Below are positions 7,962-17,142 of a DNA stretch of 46,413 nt, piece by piece (positions within the stretch are counted from its first letter, which is position 1; every line of letters starts with the position of its first letter). The position numbers and the translations under genes were made by a program. The DNA lies in assembly GCA_017453465.1 (NCBI GenBank), contig JAFTEV010000048.1, positions 1 to 46,413 on the forward strand, in the 5' to 3' direction. The stretch is from Bacteroidaceae bacterium (lineage in GTDB: Bacteria; Bacteroidota; Bacteroidia; Bacteroidales; Bacteroidaceae). The notes under the pieces are model-generated. The model saw only the letters and a list, made by a program, of their open reading frames with translations. It searched no databases and was not told the origin of the DNA.

Positions 7962-8555
7962 ATGACACAAGACATTAACAATAATGAGGAGGAACTGCTG
8001 AACGAGGCAGCCCAGGAGAGTGAAGAAACGCAGAACGAGGAACCACAGACGGAGGAGACTGCCAAGGAATCGCCGGAAGAGGCTCCGAAGGAAAAGACTG
8101 TGGAAGAAAAACTTGCTGAGGCTGAAGAACAAATTGCAGAACTGAAGAAGCAAATGCTCTACAAGGCTGCAGAGTTTGACAACTATCGCAAGCGCGTGAT
8201 GCAGGAAAAGGCCGAACTCATCAAGAATGGCGGCTCAAAGGTCATCACAACCATCTTGCCCATCATTGACGACTTTGAGCGTGCCGAGCAGAACATGGAG
8301 AAACTGGAAGACGTGGCAGCCTGCAAGGAGGGTGTCACACTGATTATAGATAAGTTCATGAAACTCCTGAAGCAGGAGGGACTGGCCAAAATTGACGCTG
8401 TGGGCAAGGATTTCGACACCGACTACCACGAAGCTGTGGCTATGGTGCCAGGAATGCCTGAAGACAAGAAGAACAAGGTCATCGACTGCATCATGGACGG
8501 CTACATGCTCAACGACAAGGTGATACGCCATGCAAAGGTGGCGGTTGCCGAATAA
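7962..8555 (+). CDS. grpE: Nucleotide exchange factor GrpE
   Basis: Releases ADP from DnaK in the Hsp70 chaperone cycle. The N-terminal 60 residues are acidic and low in complexity; then comes a long coiled coil (VEEKLAEAEEQIAELKKQM) and the GrpE core with YKAAEFDNYRKRVMQEKAEL, ILPIIDDFERA and GKDFDTDYHEAVAMVPG. The C-terminal strand DKVIRHAKVAVAE is typical. An in-frame ATG at 7932 would add ten residues (MGKINTHIFI) that are not GrpE-like; the ATG at 7962 is preferred. dnaJ follows after 15 bases. Confidence 0.96.
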   Translation: MTQDINNNEEELLNEAAQESEETQNEEPQTEETAKESPEEAPKEKTVEEKLAEAEEQIAELKKQMLYKAAEFDNYRKRVMQEKAELIKNGGSKVITTILPIIDDFERAEQNMEKLEDVAACKEGVTLIIDKFMKLLKQEGLAKIDAVGKDFDTDYHEAVAMVPGMPEDKKNKVIDCIMDGYMLNDKVIRHAKVAVAE

Positions 8556-8570
8556 ACTTTTCAAACGGAT

Positions 8571-9752
8571 ATGGCAAACAAGAGAGATTACTACGAAGTC
8601 CTGGGCGTACAGAAGGGCGCAACGGACGATGAAATAAAGAAAGCCTACAAGAAACTGGCCATCAAGTATCACCCAGACCGTAATCCGGGTGACAAGACTG
8701 CTGAGGAGAAATTCAAGGAGGCGGCAGAGGCTTACGAAGTGCTGCACGACCCGAAGAAACGTCAGCAGTATGACCAGTTTGGCTTTGAGGGTCTGGGCGA
8801 TGCCGGTGGTTTCGGTGGCGGACAAGGCATGGACATGAACGACATCTTCAGCCACTTTGGTGACATCTTCGAGGAGATGGGCTTCGGTGGTGGCCGTGGA
8901 TTTGGCGGATTCGGTGGATTTGGCGGCAGTGGTCGTCGGCAGCAGAAGCCTGTCTTCAAGGGCCGTGACCAGCGACTGCGCGTTGAACTCACTCTGGAGG
9001 AGATTGTCAACGGCTGCACGAAGAAGTTCAAAATCAAGAACGACGTGACTTGTGACCACTGCCACGGTACGGGCTCGGCAGACGGCAAAATTGACCAGTG
9101 CCCCACGTGCCACGGTTCGGGCTATGTCATCCGCAGCCAGCAGAGCATCTTCGGCATGATGCAGAGCCAGAGTGTCTGCCCCGACTGTCACGGCGAAGGC
9201 ACAGTCATCAAAAACAGATGTAGCCATTGTCATGGTGAAGGCATTATGCCAGGCGAGACACTGGTGGAGGTGAACTTCCCTGCCGGTCTGCAAGAGGGCA
9301 TGGTGCTCACCCTGGACGGCAAGGGCGGAGCCGGACGACACAACGGTGTGAACGGCGACCTGCAAATCATCATCAAGGAGAAGCCCAACGCAGAATTGCT
9401 GCGCGACGGAAACGACCTCATCTACAACCTACTGCTGAGCATTCCACAGGCTGTACTGGGTTGCACCGTGGAGGTTCCCACGGTGGATGGCAAGGCACGA
9501 CTCACCATTCCGGCTGGCACACAGCCTGGCACCGTGATGCGACTGCGAGGCAAGGGTGTGCCACAGGTGCAGGGCTACAACCGTGGTCAGCGTGGTGACG
9601 AACTGGTCAACATCAGTGTCTATATGCCACAGACCTTGAGCCGAGATGAGAAGCAGGCCCTTGAGAAGATGCAGCACAGCGACAACTTCACACCACAGGA
9701 GAGCGTGAAGCAGAGCATCTTCAATCGATTCAAGAGCTATTTCAGCAAATAG
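8571..9752 (+). CDS. dnaJ: Chaperone DnaJ
   Basis: Full-length type I Hsp40 (393 aa). J domain 1-70 with HPD at 34-36, which stimulates DnaK's ATPase; Gly/Phe-rich linker about 75-120; four zinc-binding CxxCxGxG repeats starting at Cys161, Cys177, Cys203 and Cys217; then two substrate-binding beta domains. It delivers unfolded clients to DnaK. Directly downstream of grpE, consistent with co-expression; dnaK itself is not in the window. Confidence 0.98.
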   Translation: MANKRDYYEVLGVQKGATDDEIKKAYKKLAIKYHPDRNPGDKTAEEKFKEAAEAYEVLHDPKKRQQYDQFGFEGLGDAGGFGGGQGMDMNDIFSHFGDIFEEMGFGGGRGFGGFGGFGGSGRRQQKPVFKGRDQRLRVELTLEEIVNGCTKKFKIKNDVTCDHCHGTGSADGKIDQCPTCHGSGYVIRSQQSIFGMMQSQSVCPDCHGEGTVIKNRCSHCHGEGIMPGETLVEVNFPAGLQEGMVLTLDGKGGAGRHNGVNGDLQIIIKEKPNAELLRDGNDLIYNLLLSIPQAVLGCTVEVPTVDGKARLTIPAGTQPGTVMRLRGKGVPQVQGYNRGQRGDELVNISVYMPQTLSRDEKQALEKMQHSDNFTPQESVKQSIFNRFKSYFSK

Positions 9753-9771
9753 GCAATCGCAGCAGAGTACG

Positions 9772-11091
9772 ATGAACTACAAAGAAACGATAGAGTACCT
9801 GTACAACAGTGCTCCACTTTTCCAGAATGTTGGCAAGGCCGCATACAAAGAGGGTCTTGCCAATACTTTTGCCCTCGACGAACACTTTGGGCATCCGCAC
9901 CGCCGCTACAAGACCATTCATGTGGCGGGCACCAACGGCAAAGGTTCTACGAGCCACACACTGGCAGCCATCCTGCAAAGTGCCGGATACAAGGTAGGAC
10001 TTTACACCTCGCCCCATCTGGTTGACTTCCGCGAGCGCATCCGTGTGAATGGAGAAATGGTCAGCGAACAGTTTGTTGTTGACTTCGTAGCAGAGAACCG
10101 AAACTTTTTCGAGCCGCTCTACCCTTCCTTCTTTGAACTCACCACGGCCATGGCCTTCCTGTACTTTGCAGAGATGCAAGTGGACGTAGCCGTTGTAGAG
10201 GTTGGGCTGGGCGGAAGGCTGGACTGCACGAACATCATCAAGCCAGAGCTGTCTGTCATCACCAACATTTCGTTTGACCACGTGCAGTTCCTGGGCAATA
10301 CATTGGCTCAGATTGCAGGCGAAAAGGCTGGCATCATCAAGCCAGATGTGCCGGTTGTCATTGGTGAGGCAGTAGAGGAAACTCGACCTGTGTTTGAAGC
10401 AAAAGCCCATGAAGTGAACACACAGATTAGCTTTGCCGAGGATGCACCTGAAGTTTTAGACTATAGCTTTAACAAGGAAAAAGAAATTTATTATCTAACA
10501 AAATCATACGGAGAACTGTTTGGAGAACTCTGTGGTGCCTGTCAAGCCAAAAACACCAATACAATTTTGACCGCAGTCAACATTCTCAAAGAGAGTTCTG
10601 CTTTCCAAATAAACATTGAAAATATAAGGCAGGGATTTGCTCATGTCTGTGAACTGACTGGCTTGATGGGCCGCTGGCAAGCCATTCAAACATCGCCCAT
10701 GACGGTGTGCGACACGGGACACAACACAGGCGGATTCCAATATATTGCCCAGCAGCTTGCGCAGCAGCCGTGCCAGCAAATGCGCATCGTCATGGGCATG
10801 GTGAATGACAAGGACATCAACGGCGTGCTCGCCATGCTCCCAACCCAGGCTGTGTACTATTTCACTCAGGCCAGCGTGAAACGTGCGCTGCCCGCAGAAG
10901 AAGTTGAACGGCTTGCCTCGGCACATGGACTTCAGGGTAAATGTTACCCCACTGTGGCTAAAGCATACCAAGCTGCCAACCATGATGCAGGGAAGGATGA
11001 TTTCATCTACATCGGTGGCAGCAGTTATGTTGTTGCCGACCTGTTGACATTTCTGCAAACTTCGTCACAAAATCAAGAGGCATCCTCATAA
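9772..11091 (+). CDS. folC: Folylpolyglutamate / dihydrofolate synthase
   Basis: Adds glutamate to (dihydro)folate using ATP; Mur-ligase-like enzyme. The P-loop HVAGTNGKGSTSH is at about 50-62, followed by YTSPHLVDFRERIRVNG (folate-binding loop), ELTTAMAF, and VEVGLGGRLDCTN. The middle ISFDHVQFLGNTLAQIAGEKAGI and the C-terminal CDTGHNTGGF are also typical. The 439-residue length is normal. It starts 19 bases after dnaJ on the same strand, so may be on the same transcript. A hairpin plus T-run overlaps its stop codon. Confidence 0.95.
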   Translation: MNYKETIEYLYNSAPLFQNVGKAAYKEGLANTFALDEHFGHPHRRYKTIHVAGTNGKGSTSHTLAAILQSAGYKVGLYTSPHLVDFRERIRVNGEMVSEQFVVDFVAENRNFFEPLYPSFFELTTAMAFLYFAEMQVDVAVVEVGLGGRLDCTNIIKPELSVITNISFDHVQFLGNTLAQIAGEKAGIIKPDVPVVIGEAVEETRPVFEAKAHEVNTQISFAEDAPEVLDYSFNKEKEIYYLTKSYGELFGELCGACQAKNTNTILTAVNILKESSAFQINIENIRQGFAHVCELTGLMGRWQAIQTSPMTVCDTGHNTGGFQYIAQQLAQQPCQQMRIVMGMVNDKDINGVLAMLPTQAVYYFTQASVKRALPAEEVERLASAHGLQGKCYPTVAKAYQAANHDAGKDDFIYIGGSSYVVADLLTFLQTSSQNQEASS

Positions 11092-11108
11092 CACAGGAGG
11101 CCTTTTTT
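11079..11108 (+). terminator. Terminator at the folC stop codon
   Basis: GGC(A)TCCT at 11079-11086 pairs with AGGA(G)GCC at 11095-11102, followed by a run of six T. The left arm is inside the last folC codons. Confidence 0.6.
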
Positions 11109-11218
11109 ATGCTATTTGAAGTTCCGTTTTTATCCTTTTAAAGACCATAAAAGAGGCATTTTGGCTCAACAACGGGCGATTTAAGTTTTTTTATAAAAAT
11201 AATAGCCCAATTATTTAG

Positions 11219-11246
11219 TTTGTCCGAAAAAAAAACGTTTAATTTG
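11219..11246 (+). promoter_or_regulatory. Probable promoter of the galactose unit
   Basis: TTTG at 11219-11222 and TTAATTTG at 11239-11246 resemble the -33 and -7 elements, though the spacer is only 16 bases and the -7 box has TT instead of TA. It is the best candidate in 11109-11322, the AT-rich gap before galM; the rest of the gap shows nothing else. Confidence 0.3.
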
Positions 11247-11322
11247 CAAAAGCGAAACGAAAAACCATTCGCAAAACAGAGAACAATTTAATCTAATACT
11301 TAATACTAAACTATCTTTTAAT

Positions 11323-12405
11323 ATGAGCAAAGTACAGCCAAAACTCAGCGGCCTCAAGGCTGAGGATTTCCAGAAAGAAATTAATGGCAAGAAGACAGAC
11401 CTTTTCACCCTGGTGAACAAGGATGGTTATGAAGTTTCCATCACCAACTACGGCGGTGCAATTGTGGCCATCATGGTGCCAGACAGGGATGGCAAGGTGG
11501 CAAACGTGATTCAGGGACACGACAACATCGATGCCGTTGTCAATTCGCCCGAACCTTACCTCTCTACACTGATTGGTCGCTACGGCAACCGTATTTGCAA
11601 GGGTAAGTTCCAGCTTGGTGGCAAGGAGTACAGCCTGGCCATCAACAACGGGCCCAACGCCCTGCACGGCGGCCCCACAGGTCTGCACGCACAGGTGTGG
11701 GATGCCTACCAGACGGGCGACCAGAACCTGACGCTGAACATCATCCTGCCTTATGGACACGAAGGCTTCTCTGGTGAAGTAAAGATTTCAGTAGAGTTTA
11801 CTTGGACTGATGACAATGAATTGGTTATTGAATACTTGGCTACCACCAACAAGCAGACCATCATCAACCTGACCCACCACGCATTCTTCTCACTGCAAGG
11901 CATTGCCAACCCAACACCTGGCATAGAAGACCAGATGCTCTACATGAACTGCGACTTCTACATCCCCATCGACGACACCAGCATTCCGACAGGCGAAATC
12001 CGCAGCGTGAAGGGCACTCCATTTGACTTTACCACACCGAAGCCCGTTGGCCAGGACATCGATGCCGACGATATACAGATTAAGAATGGTGCCGGCTACG
12101 ACCACTGCTTTGTCTGCAACAAGAAGGAGTTTGGTGAACTCTCGCTGGCAGCCCGCCTTGTGGAGCCTAAATCGGGCCGCGTGCTGGAAACCTACACCAC
12201 GGAACCAGGCGTACAGATTTATACTGACAACTGGGCTACTGGCTACCCCATCCAGCAGGGCTGCACGGCACCACGCCGCTCAAGCATCTGCTTCGAGGCA
12301 CAGCACTTCCCCGACAGTCCGAACCGCCCATACTTCCCACCCGTTGTGCTGAAGCCAGGCGAGAAATACACGCAGAAGACTATCTACAAGTTTGACGTAG
12401 AATAA
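11323..12405 (+). CDS. galM: Aldose 1-epimerase (galactose mutarotase)
   Basis: Interconverts the alpha and beta anomers of galactose (and glucose), supplying alpha-galactose to GalK. Motifs: NYGGAIVAIMVPDRDGK near the start, LIGRYGNRI, NGPNALHGG with the first active-site His, NLTHHAFFSL with the second, DHCF, and PGVQIYT. The 360-residue length is normal and there is no signal peptide, so it is cytoplasmic. First gene of galM-MFS-galK; a hairpin follows at 12420-12458. Confidence 0.95.
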   Translation: MSKVQPKLSGLKAEDFQKEINGKKTDLFTLVNKDGYEVSITNYGGAIVAIMVPDRDGKVANVIQGHDNIDAVVNSPEPYLSTLIGRYGNRICKGKFQLGGKEYSLAINNGPNALHGGPTGLHAQVWDAYQTGDQNLTLNIILPYGHEGFSGEVKISVEFTWTDDNELVIEYLATTNKQTIINLTHHAFFSLQGIANPTPGIEDQMLYMNCDFYIPIDDTSIPTGEIRSVKGTPFDFTTPKPVGQDIDADDIQIKNGAGYDHCFVCNKKEFGELSLAARLVEPKSGRVLETYTTEPGVQIYTDNWATGYPIQQGCTAPRRSSICFEAQHFPDSPNRPYFPPVVLKPGEKYTQKTIYKFDVE

Positions 12406-12419
12406 ACGCCCCCATACTA

Positions 12420-12458
12420 CCCTCACCCACGACCCTGCAAAGGTTCTGTGGGCGAGGG
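12420..12458 (+). terminator. Hairpin between galM and the sugar transporter
   Basis: CCCTC-A-CCCAC at 12420-12430 pairs with GTGGG-C-GAGGG at 12448-12458 (10 bp with one mismatch), followed by a T-rich stretch TTTCTTGCTTTT. It could be a partial terminator that sets galM above the downstream genes. Confidence 0.55.
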
Positions 12459-12520
12459 TTTCTTGCTTTTGATATATAAACTAAAACATTATTTATAATC
12501 ATCAATCACAAAAAAACATT

Positions 12521-13750
12521 ATGTCACAAAACAAACCGAACTATTTGTTTCCGCTGATCATTGTGTTCATCGTGTGCTTCCTTATCGGATTCATCACGAC
12601 CATGAACAACTCCATGATTGAGTTCTGCAAGGAAGCATTCAAGCTGACCGACACACAGGGCCAGCTGGTGAACACCTTCTTCTATGGTGCTTACTTCTTC
12701 TCCATCCCATTCGCCATGATGATGAGCAAGATTGGCTACAAGGCCACACTTGTTCTGGGTCTGACCGTCGTAGGTCTGGGCTTCATTGCCAACAACTTGG
12801 GCGTGACAGCCGCACTGGGCACGGAGAGTGTTTATACCGTATTCCTCTGCTGCATGAGCCTCGTTGCGCTGGGCGTTGTGATGCTTCAGCTTGTAGCCAA
12901 TCCTTATGTGATGGTGCTGGGTGCCCCCGAAAGCGGTGCATTCCGCATGACGCTGTCTCAGGCACTGAACTCTGTGGCAACCACTGTTGCTCCAATCTTT
13001 ATCACTTACGTCATCATCGCCGGTAAGCCAAAACTGCCAGAGAACGTGCCTGGCCCATTCCTCATGCTGGGTATCTTTGCGCTGGTGATTGCAGCCATCC
13101 TGTTCTTCATCAAGTTGCCAGACCCAGATATGGTCAAGTCGGCAGACGATGCCGTAGAAGCAACAGACATGAAGCAGTACAAGAGCAGCGTGTTCCAGTA
13201 CCCACACGTGTGGTTCGGCGCATTGGCTATTGCCATGTACATGGGCTTGGAGATTGGTATTCCCTCCATGCTTCCTGCTTACTGGAAGGCTGACCCCAGT
13301 CTGCCAGGCAGTGCCACAGACTATCTGCCCTACTACTGGGGCGGCATGATGGTAGGTCGTTTCGTCGGTTCAGCCATCTTGGCCAAGTTCCAGGCACGCA
13401 CCTTGTTGTCTTGCTGCTTGATTCTTGGTGCAGCCTGTGTGGGCATTTCATTCGTTCTGCCAGGCATGTACGCCGTTTATGCCATGTTGGCAGCCGGTCT
13501 GTTCCACTCAGTGATGTGGCCACTCATCTTCAATCTGGGTCTGCAGGAACTGGGACCTCACACCAAGAACGCATCGGGCCTCATCAACATGGGCGTGCTC
13601 GGCGGTGCCACACTACCATTGCTCATGGGTGCCGTGGTTGACAATCCAAGCCTCGGCGTTGGCGTTGCCATCATGATGATGTTCGTTTACTATGCTTACG
13701 TCTTCTGGTTCTGCAACTTCGGAAGCAAAATCGGTATCAGCGGAAAATAA
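12521..13750 (+). CDS. MFS sugar transporter (glucose/galactose, FucP-like)
   Basis: 409 residues with about twelve hydrophobic segments and the fucose/glucose-galactose permease pattern: a first helix followed by TTMNNSMIEFCKEAF, then FFYGAYFFSIPFAMMM, MLQLVANPYV and LGAPESGAFRMTLSQALNSV. The family are proton-coupled (FucP) or sodium-coupled sugar importers of the inner membrane. The position between galM and galK points to galactose (possibly also glucose) as substrate, which is inference. Followed by an 11-bp hairpin at 13759-13798. Confidence 0.92.
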   Translation: MSQNKPNYLFPLIIVFIVCFLIGFITTMNNSMIEFCKEAFKLTDTQGQLVNTFFYGAYFFSIPFAMMMSKIGYKATLVLGLTVVGLGFIANNLGVTAALGTESVYTVFLCCMSLVALGVVMLQLVANPYVMVLGAPESGAFRMTLSQALNSVATTVAPIFITYVIIAGKPKLPENVPGPFLMLGIFALVIAAILFFIKLPDPDMVKSADDAVEATDMKQYKSSVFQYPHVWFGALAIAMYMGLEIGIPSMLPAYWKADPSLPGSATDYLPYYWGGMMVGRFVGSAILAKFQARTLLSCCLILGAACVGISFVLPGMYAVYAMLAAGLFHSVMWPLIFNLGLQELGPHTKNASGLINMGVLGGATLPLLMGAVVDNPSLGVGVAIMMMFVYYAYVFWFCNFGSKIGISGK

Positions 13751-13758
13751 TACAGAAG

Positions 13759-13798
13759 GGAGAGCTATAGGTTACAATGACGAAGCTTATAGCTCTCC
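13759..13798 (+). terminator. Hairpin between transporter and galK
   Basis: GGAGAGCTATA at 13759-13769 pairs perfectly with TATAGCTCTCC at 13788-13798. There is no T-run, so it is more likely an attenuator or mRNA-stabilising element than a full terminator. No promoter was seen between it and galK. Confidence 0.5.
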
Positions 13799-13862
13799 GT
13801 CATAAAAACATTTGAATAAACAACCCATTATTTATTAACTATTAAAATAAAACTAAATCGTT

Positions 13863-15029
13863 ATGAAATTAAAGATTGACGACGTCCGCAGTCGTTTCAT
13901 CAAGCACCTTGGCGGCGAGCCAGGCTCAGTTTACGCATCACCAGGCCGTATCAACCTCATTGGTGAGCACACAGACTACAACGGTGGATTTGTATTCCCC
14001 GGCGCTGTAGAGCAGGGCATGATTGCCGAGATTCGTCCTAACGGCACACGCACCATCCGTGCCTATTCCATCGACCTGAAGGACTATGCAGAATTCAGCA
14101 TCGACGACGAAAAGGGCCCAAAGGCCAGCCACTTCCGCTACATCTTTGGTGTAGTTCGCGAAATGATGGCTCTAGGTGTACCCGTAGAGGGCTTCGATAC
14201 AGCCTTTGCAGGTGATGTTCCAAACGGTGCAGGCATGTCTTCTTCTGCTGCACTCGAAAGCTGCTATGCCTTTGCCATCAACGACTTGTTCGGCGGCAAC
14301 AAGATTGACAAGATGACTTTGGCCAAGGTGGGTCAGGCTACAGAGCACAAGTACATCGGTGTGAACTGCGGCATCATGGACCAGTTTGCCAGCGTATTCG
14401 GCAAGAAGGGACACCTCATGCGCCTCGACTGCCGCAGCGGGGAGTTTGAATACTATCCTTGGAATCCGAAGGGCTACAAGCTCGTCCTCATCAACTCCTG
14501 CGTAAAGCATGAACTCGTGGGTTCTCCATACAACGACCGCCGTCGTTCCTGCGAAAACTGTGTGAAGGCCATCAAGGAGCTCCACCCAGAGAAGGAAATC
14601 ACAACCCTGCGTGAGGCCACTTGGGAAGAGCTGAAGGAAATCGAAGGCAAGGTTTCGGCTGAAGACATCAAGCGTGCCACCTTCGTGCTGGGCGAGAAAG
14701 ACCGCGTGCTGGCTGTGTGTGACGCATTGGAGAAAGGCGACTACGAAACTGTGGGCCAGAAGATGTACGAAACTCACTACGGCCTGTCGAAGGACTACGA
14801 AGTGAGCTGCGAAGAACTTGACTTCCTCAACGACATTGCCAAGGAGTGCTCCGTAACAGGTTCGCGCATCATGGGCGGTGGCTTCGGCGGCTGCACCATC
14901 AACCTTGTGGCTGAAGAACTGTACGACAATTTTGTAAAGACAGCTGTTGACAAGTTCCAGCAGAAATACGGCAAGAAGCCAATCGTCATCGACGTAGTCA
15001 TTGGCGACGGTTCACGAAAGCTCTGCTAA
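13863..15029 (+). CDS. galK: Galactokinase
   Basis: Phosphorylates alpha-galactose at C1 with ATP, the first step of the Leloir pathway. GHMP-kinase motifs: PGRINLIGEHTDYNGG at 27-42 (sugar-binding signature), VPNGAGMSSSAALE at 119-132 (ATP-binding loop), and SRIMGGGFGGCTINLV near the C-terminus. 388 residues, full length. It completes a galM-transporter-galK unit; galT and galE are not in the window, so later Leloir steps must be encoded elsewhere. Confidence 0.97.
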   Translation: MKLKIDDVRSRFIKHLGGEPGSVYASPGRINLIGEHTDYNGGFVFPGAVEQGMIAEIRPNGTRTIRAYSIDLKDYAEFSIDDEKGPKASHFRYIFGVVREMMALGVPVEGFDTAFAGDVPNGAGMSSSAALESCYAFAINDLFGGNKIDKMTLAKVGQATEHKYIGVNCGIMDQFASVFGKKGHLMRLDCRSGEFEYYPWNPKGYKLVLINSCVKHELVGSPYNDRRRSCENCVKAIKELHPEKEITTLREATWEELKEIEGKVSAEDIKRATFVLGEKDRVLAVCDALEKGDYETVGQKMYETHYGLSKDYEVSCEELDFLNDIAKECSVTGSRIMGGGFGGCTINLVAEELYDNFVKTAVDKFQQKYGKKPIVIDVVIGDGSRKLC

Positions 15030-15045
15030 CATCAAAGACTACCAA

Positions 15046-15090
15046 CAAGCAAAGCGAGGGTTTCTTTTTCTGAAATCCTCGCTTTGCTTG
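15046..15090 (+). terminator. Terminator after galK
   Basis: CAAGCAAAGCGAGG at 15046-15059 pairs perfectly with CCTCGCTTTGCTTG at 15077-15090 (14 bp), followed by TCTTTG. It lies between converging genes. Confidence 0.75.
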
Positions 15091-15106
15091 TCTTTGCCCC
15101 ATTCAC

Positions 15107-15460
15107 TCAAAAGTCCAAATCAATATTTATGCTTGTTTCCTGATATGGAACGTCCTCTGCACTGTTGCCATGAGACTGCGACTCTTCTATCGCCACGTCT
15201 TCCACAGCCTCTCCCTTAGCCACACTGATTGTCTTCAGTAGTGCTGAAACAAATTTCTCATAGTCCTCTTTATAAAGGAAAATCTTATGCTTCTGAAAAG
15301 TAAACTGAGGATTCACTATGTCACCTTCCACTATCTTCTTGCTCTCAGTAATCGTCAAAAACTTCTCGCCATAACGAGTCTCCTTCACGTCAAAATAATA
15401 AATGCGTTTACCTGCTTTTACAGATTCAGAAAACACAATGTCGCGCTCATTATCTGCCAT
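15107..15460 (-). CDS. DUF3276 Pur-alpha-like nucleic-acid-binding protein
   Basis: 117 residues. ESVKAGKRIYYFDVKETRYGEKFLTITESKK and FQKHKIFLYKEDYEKFVSALLKTI are the PUR-repeat pattern of the Bacteroidota DUF3276 family, which has a Pur-alpha (whirly-like) fold and binds single-stranded nucleic acid. The C-terminal 30 residues are acidic and disordered. It stands alone, convergent with galK and divergent from nusB. Its promoter is not clear in the AT-rich gap 15461-15750; a CAATTTTG at 15577-15570 is a one-base variant of the -7 box. Confidence 0.88.
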   Translation of the reverse strand: MADNERDIVFSESVKAGKRIYYFDVKETRYGEKFLTITESKKIVEGDIVNPQFTFQKHKIFLYKEDYEKFVSALLKTISVAKGEAVEDVAIEESQSHGNSAEDVPYQETSINIDLDF

Positions 15461-15670
15461 AATTCTTAATTCTACAGTTATTAGTAAATAATGTGATAAA
15501 AGTTGTTTAATTGTTAGCCAACCTCTGCGTTCTTGCAGAATTTTTGTTCATATTTTCAAATTGAGCTGCAAAATTGTTTATATTTTTTGTTTTTAGCAAG
15601 AAAAAAGAGTTTTTTTTTCATTTTTACGCAATGATTTAAAAAAAATGAGGCTCAAATGAAGTTTTTTTGC

Positions 15671-15678
15671 TACATTTG
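15671..15678 (+). promoter_or_regulatory. Promoter -7 box TACATTTG for the nusB operon
   Basis: TACATTTG followed by CAGC matches TAnnTTTG; no -33 TTTG at standard spacing. Transcription would start near 15684, about 70 bases before the nusB ATG. The gap 15461-15670 is very AT-rich and shows no other feature. Confidence 0.6.
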
Positions 15679-15753
15679 CAGCGTTTTTCCCGCCTTCTTT
15701 CATCTTTTTGCAAAAAAGGAGATAGAGGCATCAAATAAAAGTTGTTTTTTGAT

Positions 15754-16701
15754 ATGATTAATAGAACGCTGATTAGACTTAAGATTGTACAACTTGTGTA
15801 TGCCTTTTATCAGAACGATGGCAAAACTGTGGAAACTGCGGAGAAGGAATTGCTGTTCAGCCTCTCGAAAGCCTACGACCTTTACAATATGTTGCTGTTG
15901 CTAATGGTGACGGTTACACGCTACGCACGCAAACAGGTGGAAGAGAAAGAAAAGCTCAATCAGGCAGCCCACATCGACGAATCCGTCAGTCACCGATTTG
16001 TGGACAATCGTTTTGCAGTCCAGCTGGAAGACAATCTGCAATTGCGTCAATACGTTCAGAACCAGAAAAGAACATGGGACGGAGAAATCGTCTATATCAA
16101 GAGTCTTTATGAAAAAATCGTTTCTTCCGACATCTACAATGAATACATGAAGAAGGAAGGCGAAACCACCTACGCTGAAGACAGGGAACTGTGGCGTTCA
16201 CTCTACAAGAATGTCATCATGAAAGACGATTCGCTCGACGAGGTCATTGAAGACCAAAGCCTCTACTGGAACGATGACCGTGAAATTGTAGATACCTTCA
16301 TTCTGAAAACCATCAAGCGTTTCAACGAAGAGAATGGAAAGGACCAGGAACTCATGCCTGAATACAAGGACGAAGAAGACAGGGCCTTCGCCGTAAGACT
16401 CTTCCACCGCACACTTGCAAACGACGAATACTATCGTGGACTCATCATCCAAAGCATCAGGAACTGGGAGTTCGACCGCCTGGCCTACATGGACATCTGC
16501 ATCATGCAGACTGCCATTGCCGAGATGCTTAGCTTTGCAGAAATCCCCGTATCGGTCACCATCAACGAATACGTGGAAATAGCCAAATGGTACAGCACAC
16601 CAAAGTCGGCAGGCTACGTGAACGGCATCATCGACGCTGTGGCCAGAAGGCTCAAATCGGAATTGAAACTGATGAAACAAACAAACAATAACAACAACTG
16701 A
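15754..16701 (+). CDS. nusB: Transcription antitermination factor NusB
   Basis: 315 residues, more than twice the E. coli length, which is normal for Bacteroidota: an N-terminal extension precedes a C-terminal NusB domain (about 195-310) with FAVRLFHRTLANDEYYRGLI, DRLAYMDICIMQTAIAEML, IPVSVTINEYVEIAKWYSTPKSAGYVNGIID. NusB with NusE binds boxA in rRNA leaders and supports antitermination. The ATG at 15754 (MINRTLIRLK) is chosen; a TTG four codons upstream also opens the frame. First gene of nusB-yajC-ybbR-coaE-DUF5606. Confidence 0.93.
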   Translation: MINRTLIRLKIVQLVYAFYQNDGKTVETAEKELLFSLSKAYDLYNMLLLLMVTVTRYARKQVEEKEKLNQAAHIDESVSHRFVDNRFAVQLEDNLQLRQYVQNQKRTWDGEIVYIKSLYEKIVSSDIYNEYMKKEGETTYAEDRELWRSLYKNVIMKDDSLDEVIEDQSLYWNDDREIVDTFILKTIKRFNEENGKDQELMPEYKDEEDRAFAVRLFHRTLANDEYYRGLIIQSIRNWEFDRLAYMDICIMQTAIAEMLSFAEIPVSVTINEYVEIAKWYSTPKSAGYVNGIIDAVARRLKSELKLMKQTNNNNN

Positions 16702-16767
16702 CACTTCCCCACCCCCATTCGATGACCGATGGGAAGCGGAGAAGACACACTAAAAAACTCATCCAAT

Positions 16768-17085
16768 ATGGTTACATTACTTCAGGCACAAGCCCCAGCT
16801 GGTGGCGGAATGCAAATGATCTTGATGATTGTCATCATGTTTGCCATCGTCTATTTCTTCATGATCCGTCCACAGCGGAAACGCCAGAAAGAGATAGAAG
16901 CATTTCGCAACGCCCTTGCCATTGGCGACAAAGTCATTACAGCCAGCGGCGTTTACGGTACCATCAAGTCGCTCAATGCCGGAGAACAATATCTCACCAT
17001 TGAGATAGCCAAGGGAGTGGAAATCAAGGTGGACCGCAATTACGTGTTTGCCGATGCCACACAGCAGCAGACACAGGCTCGCTAA
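16768..17085 (+). CDS. yajC: Preprotein translocase subunit YajC
   Basis: Single-pass inner-membrane protein associated with SecDF-YidC. One hydrophobic helix (MQMILMIVIMFAIVYFFMI) is followed by RPQRKRQKE, the usual positive cluster, and the small beta domain IGDKVITASGVYGTIKSLN...VEIKVDRNYVF. The ATG at 16768 gives 105 residues, the normal size; an in-frame ATG at 16729 would add 13 non-conserved residues. Lies between nusB and ybbR as in other Bacteroidota. Confidence 0.95.
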   Translation: MVTLLQAQAPAGGGMQMILMIVIMFAIVYFFMIRPQRKRQKEIEAFRNALAIGDKVITASGVYGTIKSLNAGEQYLTIEIAKGVEIKVDRNYVFADATQQQTQAR

Positions 17086-17142
17086 ACCCGCACACACGGC
17101 CCACTTTCCAGCGCCGGTTCACGTTCTCCACACGAATATGAC

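Noticed and set aside
11109-11322. Riboswitch or leader RNA ahead of galM
   Set aside because: The gap is AT-rich with no stable stem or recognisable aptamer core.
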